Assembly: GCA_045595185.1 (NCBI GenBank)
Contig: JAZNZX010000011.1
Coordinates: 1-15,747, forward strand
DNA length: 15,747 nucleotides
Direction: 5' to 3'
Source of the DNA: Fimenecus sp045595185
GTDB lineage: Bacteria > Bacillota > Clostridia > Oscillospirales > Acutalibacteraceae
Made by a program: the position numbers and the translations under genes. Under the pieces are notes generated by a model. The model worked only from the letters and a program-made list of their open reading frames with translations. It did not search any database and had not been told where the DNA came from. Positions 7,131 through 14,898 of this stretch are shown in pieces (position 1 is the stretch's first letter; every line of letters begins with the position of its first letter).

Positions 7131-7167
7131 AGAAGGCTTAGGTTAAATTCCTAAGCCTTCTTTTTTA
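7131..7167. terminator. Bidirectional intrinsic terminator between convergent operons
   Basis: AGAAGGCTTAGG (7131-7142), 7-base loop TTAAATT, CCTAAGCCTTCT (7150-7161), then TTTTTT on the + strand; on the - strand the stem is followed by TCTTTTATTC. The 12-bp perfect stem sits between the membrane-protein stop (7122) and the tail-knob stop (7165), where early + and late - transcription meet. Confidence 0.93.
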
Positions 7168-8949
7168 TCTTATAGGAGCAAGGTTATTAGCTCCATCAAA
7201 AATTCCATAATCTCCAACTGAATGCCAAACTGTAAATCCCGTATCAAGAAGCCTATTAATCTCTTCTTTGTCATTCTGTGGAATTTCTCCTGCAATATTT
7301 GCACCGCCAGTTTTGATATAATTGAATTTAGGGCGGCTGTTCCATTGCGGCGCCTTAACCTTATTAACTCTATATCCATAGCGGTCAAAGAATTGGTCTG
7401 CCATATGAGTATTATCTCCGTTCTGCATACGAAGTCCAAAATAAACTCCCAATTTATTTAATTCATAAAGAGTTCCATCGGCAGGCTGACCAACAGTTCC
7501 ATCAGGAGCATTTCTTTGGTCTTTCATTTTTGCTTCAATTGCATCAACCTAATCACCAGCAGAAATCATTCCATATCCTGCATTCGCTAAATTATCAACG
7601 ACGCCTTTTACGCTTCCCTACATAACAGACCCAATAGTTCCTGCAATACCTCCTTCAATGGCTTTGGCTTCCTTCCAAGCCTTATCTCTTACTGCAACTG
7701 CTTTCTAAAATTTAATTGCGTTCTCATTTCTTGCTACAAATTGAGCATAACTATCTGAACTTACAGAGATAGTCGGAAAACGAGAGAAAGACATTGAAGC
7801 CATAGGATAGGTTTCATAATTACCGCCAGTTACAAAAGCTACATCTGCTGTTTCTGTTACATTACTACCGCCGATTAAAGAGTCTTTAATATTATATCCC
7901 CATTGAGTACCGCCGCTACCCATAAAGGTAAAGCAAGTATCCTAAGGAATTAGTATTGTTGAACCGTTATCATGAGTAAAAAGTTCAAATGCCATAAAAG
8001 GATATGTATAAATTTTACGATTATGGTAATATGTGTCTAAATCAGAAAGTAAAGGAGTTACGTTAATAGAAATATCAGTACGAGGGCCATATGTACCAGA
8101 ATAGGTAATATCCCCACCATTAAGACGAAAGTCTAAATAGACAGTTCCTGGTGTTACTGGAGCTATAGGGTCTCTTACAGTATAAACTGTCATTCCATCT
8201 ACTGTAGTTGGCTATGCACGCAGAACAGATGCAAGTTTAGGTATTTGAGTAATACTAAGAATAGTAATATTATGAGAAACAAGATAATCTGAAAATTTTG
8301 TAACATTAAGAATTTCTACGCCGTACCAGAAGGTACCAGTAATAGAGCCTCCCACCTTATAGTTAGAAGTAATAACGTCAAGCCCTGCCGCTTGCAAATC
8401 TGCAGCAGTTGATGCTACATTGAAAGCCGCATAATAATTTGTTTCATCATTACTAATATTATCTCCTAATAAACGATAAGTTGTTTCTTTAATCAGCTCG
8501 CCTCCACCAACATTTTCTGGCATTGTTTCTATAAAGTATCTATCGTCATAAACGTGCTCTCTTTCAACAAAGCACTGATTAGGAATAATCTTGTGAAAGT
8601 AAGTCATAAAACAATCTGTTCTAATATGAAGTCTTGAGGTCTGCGGCGCCACATATTCAATTGATTCAACAAAAGCATAGAAATAATGGTCGCTACTATA
8701 GTCAGGATTGATATATCGGCAATAATTAACGCCAGCTGCATCAAGAACATCAGCATTTCTATCAACCATTATTACCTTATCTTTTCTAATATAAGAACAG
8801 TTACCCATTGTAAATTTTACGGTTGCTAAATTATTGCTTGAACCCATTACGCTATCTCTTGTGCTTCCGCTGCCGCCAAAGTCACAGCCAAAAAGACCAT
8901 TATGATTAATTTTACAATTATATAAAATAACATTAGTTGCAAAAGCCAT
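7165..8949 (-). CDS. Tail knob / distal tube protein (phi29 gp9-like), five TAG codons
   Basis: One frame of 594 residues once TAG at 8212, 7942, 7705, 7618 and 7549 (residues 246, 336, 415, 444 and 467) is read; phi29 gp9 has 599. The start is ATG at 8949 and the stop TAA at 7165. The N-terminus matches the family: a strand FATNVILYNCKI, then YFYAFVESIEYV and TSRLHIRTDCFMTYF, then QCFVEREHV. The C-terminus has the family signature RYGYRVNKVKAPQ, SRPKFNYIKT, IPQNDKEEINRLL and a terminal TVWHS. gp9 forms the hollow tip of the short tail that penetrates the membrane. It is the last gene of the late operon. Read with the standard code it would look like four broken genes. Confidence 0.9.
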
Positions 8950-8970
8950 ATTATTATCATCTCCTATAGG

Positions 8971-8999
8971 TAAGGCGGCGAATTTGTGTCACCGCCTTT
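8971..8999 (-). repeat. Intergenic hairpin in the late operon
   Basis: AAGGCGG (8972-8978) pairs with CCGCCTT (8992-8998) across a 13-base loop, between the dockerin-protein stop and the tail-knob start. No T run follows on the - strand, so mRNA stabilisation, processing or partial attenuation is more likely than full termination. A similar hairpin lies at 11967-11996. Confidence 0.5.
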
Positions 9000-9007
9000 C
9001 AATAATT

Positions 9008-10060
9008 TTAAAGAGTTTCTCTCCAAAGTCTTAATGTCTCAGCATTGTTTTCAAGCCCCTGACCCTGAACCCAAGCGTAATATCTAAGAATCATTGCAGA
9101 GTCACTTGAATCAAGATAGCCGTCTCCATTAATATCAGGATAAGCGTTTTCATTTAAGTTTGGTTTAATTGTTGTTGCATAGTAAACCCAAGCTTCCTTT
9201 CCTCTACCATATGAAGAAGGAATCTGTCCACCCTGAAGTGCAGCATAGAAACCAAGAATCATTGCAGAGTCACTTGAATCAAGAGTTTCATCTCCATTTG
9301 CATCCATAGCCTCATAGAACTGCTCGTCTCTCTGCTCCTGTTCATCAGGAGTAAGAGCTCCCTTGTAGAGAATAAAATCTAAACGGTCAAGTGTTGGCGC
9401 GTTAGCGATTGTAAGAGTAATTGTTTTGGTTGTGGTGTCATAAGAATATGTGTAGTCTCCAGAAGTTACAGTTGTAGCATTGCGCTGTCCTGTAATTCTA
9501 AATTCTGTAGTTCCATAATGACCTCTAACGTCAGCCGTACTCCACTCTTCATCAGGGATAACAATTGTAGCAATTGTATTGGTACCAGAAACCTCCTGGT
9601 CAATTGTTTCTTCAATAAAATAGCGAATTGCACCAATGTTCTCAAGCTCAATTGCAATTCTATCAGCTTTTGCGTACGCCGCGTCAGCAGTTGCAGAAGT
9701 TTCATTAAGCTTATCCCAAATTGCATTATCTGCATTACGTCTTGTTGCCGCTTCATTTGTAAGACCTTCCTGAAGGCTAGCAATATCAACAGTTACAGAT
9801 GCAATAAATGGGTCTACTGTATCAGCTTTCCAATCTGTGATTGTATCAATGAAAGGGTCAACAGTATTATCTTTCCAGTTATCAATTACTTGCTGTGCCG
9901 CACGGACTTCGGCAATTGTTATTGTTAAATCATGAATGTTTTTTTCTGCCGTATTTAAACGAGACTCGTGGTTATCTACAACATAGCAAAGCTTACCAAG
10001 CATTTCCATGTATGTAAAAGCTTCATTATAGACAGCAGGTACAATGTTCCAATTAATCAT
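9008..10060 (-). CDS. Fibre/appendage-like protein with C-terminal type-I dockerin
   Basis: A 350-residue protein, no TAG. The start is ATG at 10060 after AAGGAGGTTGAGATTT; an upstream in-frame start at 10096 has no ribosome site. The N-terminus (NIVPAVYNEAFTYMEML) is followed by a helical coiled-coil stalk with an internal repeat (WKDNTVDPFIDTITD and WKADTVDPFIASVTV), then a beta-rich middle (about residues 160-235). The C-terminus holds two dockerin F-hands: DANGDETLDSSDSAMIL from residue 253 and DINGDGYLDSSDSAMIL from residue 309, with Ca ligands D1-N3-D5-D9-D12 and SS at recognition positions. The 56-residue repeat spacing is long for a dockerin. Between lower-collar and tail-knob genes, it should be a virion collar or tail fibre. 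Dockerins bind cohesins; a cohesin-like protein is at 828-1349. Confidence 0.87.
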   Translation of the reverse strand: MINWNIVPAVYNEAFTYMEMLGKLCYVVDNHESRLNTAEKNIHDLTITIAEVRAAQQVIDNWKDNTVDPFIDTITDWKADTVDPFIASVTVDIASLQEGLTNEAATRRNADNAIWDKLNETSATADAAYAKADRIAIELENIGAIRYFIEETIDQEVSGTNTIATIVIPDEEWSTADVRGHYGTTEFRITGQRNATTVTSGDYTYSYDTTTKTITLTIANAPTLDRLDFILYKGALTPDEQEQRDEQFYEAMDANGDETLDSSDSAMILGFYAALQGGQIPSSYGRGKEAWVYYATTIKPNLNENAYPDINGDGYLDSSDSAMILRYYAWVQGQGLENNAETLRLWRETL

Positions 10061-10074
10061 AAATCTCAACCTCC

Positions 10075-10932
10075 TTAATAGCAAAGCATGAAACAATCAC
10101 GCAATTCATCAATTATCATGCGTTCAATGTTTCTTATTTCTTCTAAATATTCTTTATAAAGACCATAACTATCGCCGTTATATCCATATTCAACATCTTT
10201 ACGATTGTTAAAAGTTTCAGTATCAATTGCAGCATCAGTTTTGAAAGTTGGTTTACTTTCATCAAAGTTAACCTAATCTTCGCCGCCATAGAAACCATTT
10301 TTAGTATAAGTCTTACCATTAACATTCTTTACTGCGGCGGCGCTGCTCATATGATTAGGACTGTCCGGGTCAACTTGGTTTAAGTTCTAAGGAGTATCAA
10401 AATTATACTGTTTACCCTCATTTAAAATATCTCCATTTTCTCCAAGACCATAAGTAGCAGAACCACTATGGTCATATTGTTTTCTTGCTCCATAGTTTTT
10501 ATTTGTTCCACCTTGGTATTCTTTAATCTTTCTATATTCTAAATTAGGATTAAAGTTTCTAAGCTGCTCCCACTGAGCCTTAAAAAGAAGATTGTAATAG
10601 GGCATTATAAGTCTCATTCTTGCATTGATTCTTTGTTTAAACATGGCAGGAGTCTCAGAGCCAATTTCATAACCCCAGTAGTAATCAACAATTTTAGAAT
10701 TAAGAGAAGAACGGAAAGTTGGGTCATATCCTTCCCAATCTGGGTCATCAAAGATAAGTGGATAAGCCTTATCTCCTGTCTCCCAAAGTTCAAAAGTGGT
10801 TGATACACTATTTTTTGTTATAGTGGCGGGAATCCAAACTCCATTGTCATAATGTCCCGCTACATAGTTATAACCCGCTGAATTTGCTGCAGGGTCCATT
10901 AACTTACGAAGAGTAGTAGTGTAACTTGACAT
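10075..10932 (-). CDS. Lower collar / tail connector protein (phi29 gp11-like), two TAG codons
   Basis: A 285-residue protein (phi29 gp11: 293) with TAG at 10387 and 10273 (residues 182 and 220) decoded and TAA at 10075. Family features: an N-terminal YTTTLRKLMD, FRSSLNSKIVDYYWGYEIG, then ETPAMFKQRINARMRLIMPY with YYNLLFKAQ. The C-terminal third is an acidic and basic helical region (EYLEEIRNIERMIIDEL). It forms the ring joining the portal to the tail tube. It starts 3 bases after the portal's TGA, with the ribosome site GAGGAGG inside the portal gene, so they are translationally coupled. The TAA lies just before the dockerin-protein ribosome site. Confidence 0.87.
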
Positions 10933-10935
10933 ATA

Positions 10936-11937
10936 TCATCCCACCTCCTCAACTTTCTTAACAGTAGTTGAAGTTTCAATTCCTTTATTTTCCATGGCAG
11001 AAGTTTCAATTAGTTTGCCATTATTATTTGCATTAAGTTCTTCATTTTGTCTTTGTTCTTCATTATCGGTTGATAAAATTGAAAGGCTAATCTCAATGCC
11101 GCGTTCTTTTGCAATTTCCAAAGCCTCAATTCTTGGTGCGCTAAACATATCAAGATAACTATCAGTAAGTTCATCAGTTGCAGTAGCTTCTTTATAAAGT
11201 ATGTGAGCAGTTTTTTCTTTTACGGTGTTGATTCCAAGAAAATTGAGCAAATCATTAAATTCATTTGTCTTCTAAGTATAAAGCTTATCAACTAAATAGG
11301 GAACTTCTAAGTTAAGTACATGAACATTATCCTTAATTCCACTTTTCTGGTCAACATAAACAACTTCATCCATATTCTTAATCTGTTTAAAGATGTTTTG
11401 AATAGAAAGATGAATCTCAGGAGTTGTTTCGATTAAATATGGAGTTTTCTGAGCTTCAATATTAAGGTCCATTGTCCTTTCAAGTTCAGTAACTCTATTA
11501 CAATATTTAATAATCCAAAAGATAGTAGGAATACAACTTGCATTATTCTTAATCCAAATAAATCTTTCATCGTCATTCTTAACAACTACTGTATTGCCGC
11601 CAGTGAAATCTGTTAATGTAAATGAAGCAGGCTGGCCAAATTCATCAATGCCGCCAGTCGGCACACATAATCTAACTTTCCAAGTCTCTCCGTCTTTAAA
11701 TAGCGCACACTGACCCTTGGTAAAAAGTAAAAATTCAATTGTTTCACTTAATTGTCTGTAAGGAGCAACCTCTTTACTTTTCCACTTAAATCTACTCATA
11801 GCGAGTAAAGTAGAATTAGCAAGGAGCTGGTCATAAGTACATATGTTCTTATCCCATCCATCAACTCCCTCAATTGCATCAAGGTCGGCGAAAGGCATTA
11901 TTTCCTGCCATTTAAAGTTCATTACAGGTAAACTCAT
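10936..11937 (-). CDS. Portal / upper collar protein (phi29 gp10-like), one TAG codon
   Basis: A 333-residue protein (phi29 gp10: 309) with TAG at 11272 (residue 222) decoded; ends in TGA. I chose ATG at 11937, 10 bases after AGGAGG, over a TTG at 11946 that lies too close to it. Features: many aromatic and Trp residues early (MNFKWQEI, RFKWKSKE), a central beta region, IIKYCNRVTELERTMDLN (the long helix of the portal wing/stem), and NDLLNFLGINTVKEKT, which matches the phi29 portal's FLGINN region. The C-terminal 60 residues are Glu/Asn-rich and low-complexity, probably disordered. It forms the dodecameric channel through which the ATPase drives DNA. Confidence 0.86.
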
Positions 11938-11966
11938 TTTGTCCAAACCTCCTATTATTAAAATTT

Positions 11967-11996
11967 AAGGACGGCGACGAAGTGCCAACCGCCCTT
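11967..11996 (-). repeat. Hairpin downstream of the capsid gene
   Basis: AAGG-A-CGG (11967-11974) pairs with CCG-C-CCTT (11989-11996), one mismatch, between the capsid stop and the portal start; the - strand continues into AAATTTTAATA. It may be a leaky terminator that makes more capsid than portal mRNA. It resembles the hairpin at 8971-8999. Confidence 0.45.
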
Positions 11997-12012
11997 ATTT
12001 AATGTTTATCTC

Positions 12013-13269
12013 TTATGACTTTGAGTAAACTTCAAGGTCATCGAAATCAGGAGCTGTAACTGCGCCTGTTGTTGCGTCAACAACGCCCTGAACAGCGATG
12101 TAAAGACCAGCGCTATTCTTTACGTAGTACTCATTGTACTTAGTAGCCCAGTCATCAGGTTCTACGTTTACTGCTGTAAATGTAGCTGTTGTAATAGCAA
12201 CTGCATTAGCAAATGGGCAAAGGGCCATAATAGCCTGCTTGTTAAGGAAGATGTTCTCCTTAGCTGTTGCAGGGTTATAAATCTGACCAGTCTGGTTGAA
12301 TACGTCTGTTACATGAACAAGAGCGTCATCAAAGATAATTGCCTGGATTTCTCCGTCAGCATCGAGCTTGTCAACGACAAACTTCTTACCAATGAAGTTG
12401 GCCTTATCCATATTGAATGCTGCGGCAAGAGCCTGAACATCAATAACAGCGTTTGAACGGTTTGTAAGAGCAATAGAAACTGCACCAGGTTCTGTCCAAG
12501 TTGTAATTCTGTCGCCCTCTGCGTGTGTCATGTTCCAACCATTGTAATCCTCTGATGGGAACTGGAATGCACCGTAAAGTGTACGAGCCTCAACAAGAAG
12601 TGCCTTAGCTGTAGCCTCATCTGTAACTGCCTGGATAGGAAGCTGAGGGATAAGAGCATTAGCAACACCGTTTGTGAAGAGGTCCTTCATAGCCTTGAAC
12701 TCATCAATATTTGCAGAAGCGTTAATATCTCTTGCAACACCATCGATGAATGAAGCGTAGCTCTCCCAAGAGGTAGCAACCTTCTGAAGTTCAAGTGCGC
12801 TATAAGTTCTCTGGTACTGACGACCATAGTTAACTTTGTAGAATACCTGCTTGATATCAGGCACCTTATCAACAAGAATGTGAGCGTTCTGGTTAAGAGA
12901 CTGATTTGCTTCGCCAACGCCGTCATTTACAGTAGTTGTGATTGTCTCACCAGGGTAAGCAGTCTCAACGTTTACTGCGAAATAACGACCTGTCTGAGGA
13001 TTGAAGTACATCTCGCTCTCGCCGAAGCCAAGAGGAAGTGTAGAGTTCTTAAATCTTGCGAGTGGGTTTGTGAATGACTTTGAAACAATCTTCTGGCTGA
13101 TGATAACATCAACAAGTGTCTCAAAATACTGATTCATTGTAAGTGAACTACGAGCGATGCCGTTCCACCACATAGGAGCAGAATCACTAATAAGGTCAGG
13201 TCTGCCGAGCTGTTCTGTAAGAGTAGCAGCAATAGCCTGAGCATCCATAGGGGTTGTAATTGAAGCCAT
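12013..13269 (-). CDS. Major capsid protein (phi29 gp8-like, HK97 fold)
   Basis: A 418-residue protein (phi29 gp8: 448), no TAG; ATG after AAGGAGGTATTTATA, stop TAA. The start matches the family: early Ala-rich helix, then PMWWNGIARSSLTMNQYFET with repeated aromatic and polar residues, LARFKNSTLPLGFG and QTGRYFAVNVE, then FYKVNYGRQYQRTYSALELQ and KATSWESYASFIDG-like segments typical of phi29-type capsid subunits. Composition is even with few rare codons, as in an abundant protein. It has its own promoter (13296-13324) and a hairpin after it, so it can be made above its neighbours. I see no obvious BIG2 domain at the C-terminus. Confidence 0.9.
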   Translation of the reverse strand: MASITTPMDAQAIAATLTEQLGRPDLISDSAPMWWNGIARSSLTMNQYFETLVDVIISQKIVSKSFTNPLARFKNSTLPLGFGESEMYFNPQTGRYFAVNVETAYPGETITTTVNDGVGEANQSLNQNAHILVDKVPDIKQVFYKVNYGRQYQRTYSALELQKVATSWESYASFIDGVARDINASANIDEFKAMKDLFTNGVANALIPQLPIQAVTDEATAKALLVEARTLYGAFQFPSEDYNGWNMTHAEGDRITTWTEPGAVSIALTNRSNAVIDVQALAAAFNMDKANFIGKKFVVDKLDADGEIQAIIFDDALVHVTDVFNQTGQIYNPATAKENIFLNKQAIMALCPFANAVAITTATFTAVNVEPDDWATKYNEYYVKNSAGLYIAVQGVVDATTGAVTAPDFDDLEVYSKS

Positions 13270-13295
13270 TATAAATACCTCCTTTTTTAATTCTT

Positions 13296-13324
13296 ATTAT
13301 ATTTAAATTAAATTTCTTTCTCAA
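13296..13324 (-). promoter_or_regulatory. Capsid-gene promoter
   Basis: On the - strand TTGAGA (13319-13324), 17 bases, perfect TATAAT (13296-13301), 27 bases before the capsid ATG and directly before its AAGGAGG site. It would boost capsid expression inside the late operon. Confidence 0.75.
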
Positions 13325-13421
13325 TGAGCAGAGTGCCATCAAGATAGATTTTAGTTTTGACTTTGTTTATATTCGTATGAGTTTTAATAGGGTAAATTCC
13401 TACCTGTTCTTTCATCTGCAT
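13308..13421 (-). CDS. Possible 37-residue overlapping ORF or frameshifted endolysin tail
   Basis: A short frame starting ATG at 13421 (or 13415), ending TAA at 13308. It begins MQMKEQVGIYPIKTHTN and has a beta-like KTKIYLDGTLLIEKEI end, with codon use like its neighbours. It overlaps the last 38 bases of the endolysin gene in another frame and lacks a ribosome site. Either it is a +1-frameshift extension of the endolysin, a small coupled gene, or chance. The promoter at 13296-13324 overlaps its end. Confidence 0.35.
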   Translation of the reverse strand: MQMKEQVGIYPIKTHTNINKVKTKIYLDGTLLIEKEI

Positions 13422-13797
13422 GCCAATAAGAGTTTGGATAGGAAATGCCGTTTGTTCCATTTTCATCTCTTATATCCACATGAACAGTATAATTATCAAT
13501 TATACCAATGCCGCCAAATCCAAGTTCTGCCGCGGCTTTAGCAATCTATTCACTTGTATATCCTCTTGCCTATATATCAGCAGCAAATCCTCGAACATGA
13601 GCATCAGAAGCTGAACCACCAACTCTTACAGAGTGAGTTGAGCATCTATAACCAGATGTAATTGTAATTGGTGTTTTAAGCTTATACCTCAATACTTGTA
13701 ATCGCTCAACAAATTTCGCGTTAATTTTATTGCCGCCACAGCCGCATTTGCACGTAAATTCATCAGAGTTAAAATTAGGAGTTATCTTAATTCCCAT
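13384..13797 (-). CDS. M15-family peptidase (endolysin), two TAG codons
   Basis: A 137-residue protein with TAG at 13570 and 13546 (residues 76 and 84) decoded and TAA at 13384. It has the M15A fold signature: F-x-SDEFTCKCGCGG (residues 9-22), PITITSGYR (43-51), VGGSASDAHVRGFAADI with zinc ligands His67 and Asp74, then GFGGIGI and VHVDIR with the third ligand His106. M15 enzymes cut D-Ala-D-Ala or L-Ala-D-Glu bonds in peptidoglycan, so this is the probable lysis enzyme; a virion role is the alternative. ATG follows AAGGAGATGAGATAAA. It lies between the scaffold-like gene and the capsid gene, unlike phi29 where lysis genes follow the tail genes. The standard code would cut it at its zinc-site region. 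Confidence 0.88.
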
Positions 13798-13814
13798 TTT
13801 ATCTCATCTCCTTA

Positions 13815-14126
13815 TTATTCAAAAATATACTTGTCCTGAACTGGGTCAAACCTTACACTCTTATGACCACTTGCAGAACCTACTGGAGGTTTAGAACCAG
13901 TTCCTTCTTCAGGTTTCTTTTTTGCAAGACTATCAATTGTAGCCTGCTGGTCATTAAGTTTAGTTTGCCATTCTTTCAACTTGGTTTCATATTCTGAACT
14001 CTTTGTTTCCAACTCAGTATTCTTTGTTATCAAAGCCGCGTTCTGAGTTGTAAGTTCCTCAATCTTAGTTTCAAAACCATTTACTTTGTTTACAATTTCA
14101 TTCCACTGAGTTTCTGTAATTTCCAT
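13815..14126 (-). CDS. Coiled-coil protein, probable scaffold (phi29 gp7-like role)
   Basis: A 103-residue protein, no TAG, TAA at 13815. I chose the ATG at 14126, seven bases after GGGAGGAG; an in-frame ATG at 14180 would add 18 residues. The core (residues 5-70) is a charged, heptad-like helix with repeats such as ETKIEEL, NTELETK, YETKLKEW and TIDSLAKKK, then a Gly/Pro/Ser linker (PEEGTGSKPPVGSASG) and a short conserved-looking end, VRFDPVQDKYIFE. Size and coiled coil fit phi29's 98-residue scaffold, and it lies two genes before the capsid. No sequence signature proves it. Confidence 0.65.
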   Translation of the reverse strand: MEITETQWNEIVNKVNGFETKIEELTTQNAALITKNTELETKSSEYETKLKEWQTKLNDQQATIDSLAKKKPEEGTGSKPPVGSASGHKSVRFDPVQDKYIFE

Positions 14127-14173
14127 TCCATTTCTCCTCCCAACGTAAAAGCATTTTATTTTTGTTTTGTTCT

Positions 14174-14215
14174 CCTCCATTGTCGGGAGGATTTCTGGTT
14201 CACTTAAAAAGTGAA
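14174..14215 (-). repeat. Two small hairpins in the gap before the scaffold gene
   Basis: CCTCC (14174-14178) with GGAGG (14186-14190), and TTCACTT (14199-14205) with AAGTGAA (14209-14215). On the - strand neither is followed by a clean T run. The first contains a GGAGG that could be hidden from ribosomes. The 115-base gap 14127-14241 shows nothing else. Confidence 0.4.
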
Positions 14216-14241
14216 AATAACTTGATTAAAATCTAAGTTTT

Positions 14242-14691
14242 TCAGACCTTTTTCCAATTCTTCATTTCTTCAACTTCTTCACTAACAAAAGAATTGCCGC
14301 CAAGTGCCTTATATTGGTCATATAAGTTCATCGTTGACTGATAGATTGCACTTGGAATTTCTTTCTTATCTTTATAAACATAGAAGACTTGCGTAATTGA
14401 ATGACGTAGACTGACAATATTAATTGATTTCTATTCAGCGGCGAAATCATCTAATTTATTATCAACATCATCAAGTCTTTCTTTGAGCTCATCAAAGGTT
14501 GAGTTAATTTCTGTCCTAAGCTCTGAAATTAAACGAGTCACGTCATTCATTTCTGCACCAATTTTTAAAAGATTTTCCTCATGCTACTGCTAATCCTTTT
14601 TGTTCTGATTACGACCATATGCCGCTTTGATTATATTGACTAAGGCAACGCCTATAGCACCAATTATTGCTCCAACTAAAGTTGGCTCCAT
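14242..14691 (-). CDS. Small membrane protein with cytoplasmic coiled coil (holin-like candidate), three TAG codons
   Basis: A 149-residue protein with TAG at 14590, 14584 and 14431 (residues 34, 36 and 87) decoded and TGA at 14242. It begins with one short hydrophobic helix (residues 4-23, TLVGAIIGAIGVALVNIIKA), then a basic patch (YGRNQNKKD), a long charged helix (MNDVTRLISELRTEI, DELKERLDDVDNKLDDFAAE) and a C-terminal segment ending VEEMKNWKKV. It is first in the late operon after the promoter at 14764-14792 and near the endolysin. A holin or lysis helper, or a membrane-linked assembly factor, is possible. It does not resemble the phi29 holin gp14. The standard code would leave no ORF of size here. 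Confidence 0.75.
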
Positions 14692-14763
14692 TTATATCAC
14701 ATCCTTACCTCGCCGCCTTCTATTATTAATGTGATTATCTCTATTTCTTCCTCTAATAAAATT

Positions 14764-14792
14764 ATCTTATCATATTTTTTATAAAAAGTCAA
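14764..14792 (-). promoter_or_regulatory. Late-operon promoter
   Basis: On the - strand TTGACT (14787-14792), 17 bases, TAAGAT (14764-14769), 73 bases before the first late gene at 14691. The sequence GTTCTTGACTT across the -35 box also occurs on the - strand at 1553-1563, in the left arm of the inverted repeat there. Confidence 0.72.
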
Positions 14793-14833
14793 GAACTTAA
14801 ATTACTATAAACTTTAATTAAATGCAAAATCTG

Positions 14834-14879
14834 AGAGAACACTATTATTCTTTATTTTTGGAATATAAAAGCATTCTCT
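14834..14879 (-). terminator. Weak AT-rich hairpin after the right-end cassette
   Basis: AGAGAA (14834-14839) with TTCTCT (14874-14879), and inner TATTC (14846-14850) with GAATA (14861-14865). It lies between the stop of the right surface protein and the late promoter, so it may separate the two - strand transcripts. Weak stem, no strong T run. Confidence 0.35.
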
Positions 14880-14898
14880 TCTATTCTTTTCTTGTATC

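Noticed and set aside
7165..8949. Tail-knob region as four or more decayed gene fragments
   Set aside because: All pieces are in one frame, separated only by TAG, and join into a protein of family length; the same holds in 11 other genes.
10936..10938. TGA also recoded (for example to Trp, given the tRNA-Trp)
   Set aside because: TGA ends the portal, the first HNH gene and two membrane-protein genes at positions followed by ribosome sites or starts, and the tRNA anticodon is CCA, not TCA.
14199..14215. TTCACTT/AAGTGAA hairpin as an intrinsic terminator
   Set aside because: No T run follows the stem on the transcribed strand.
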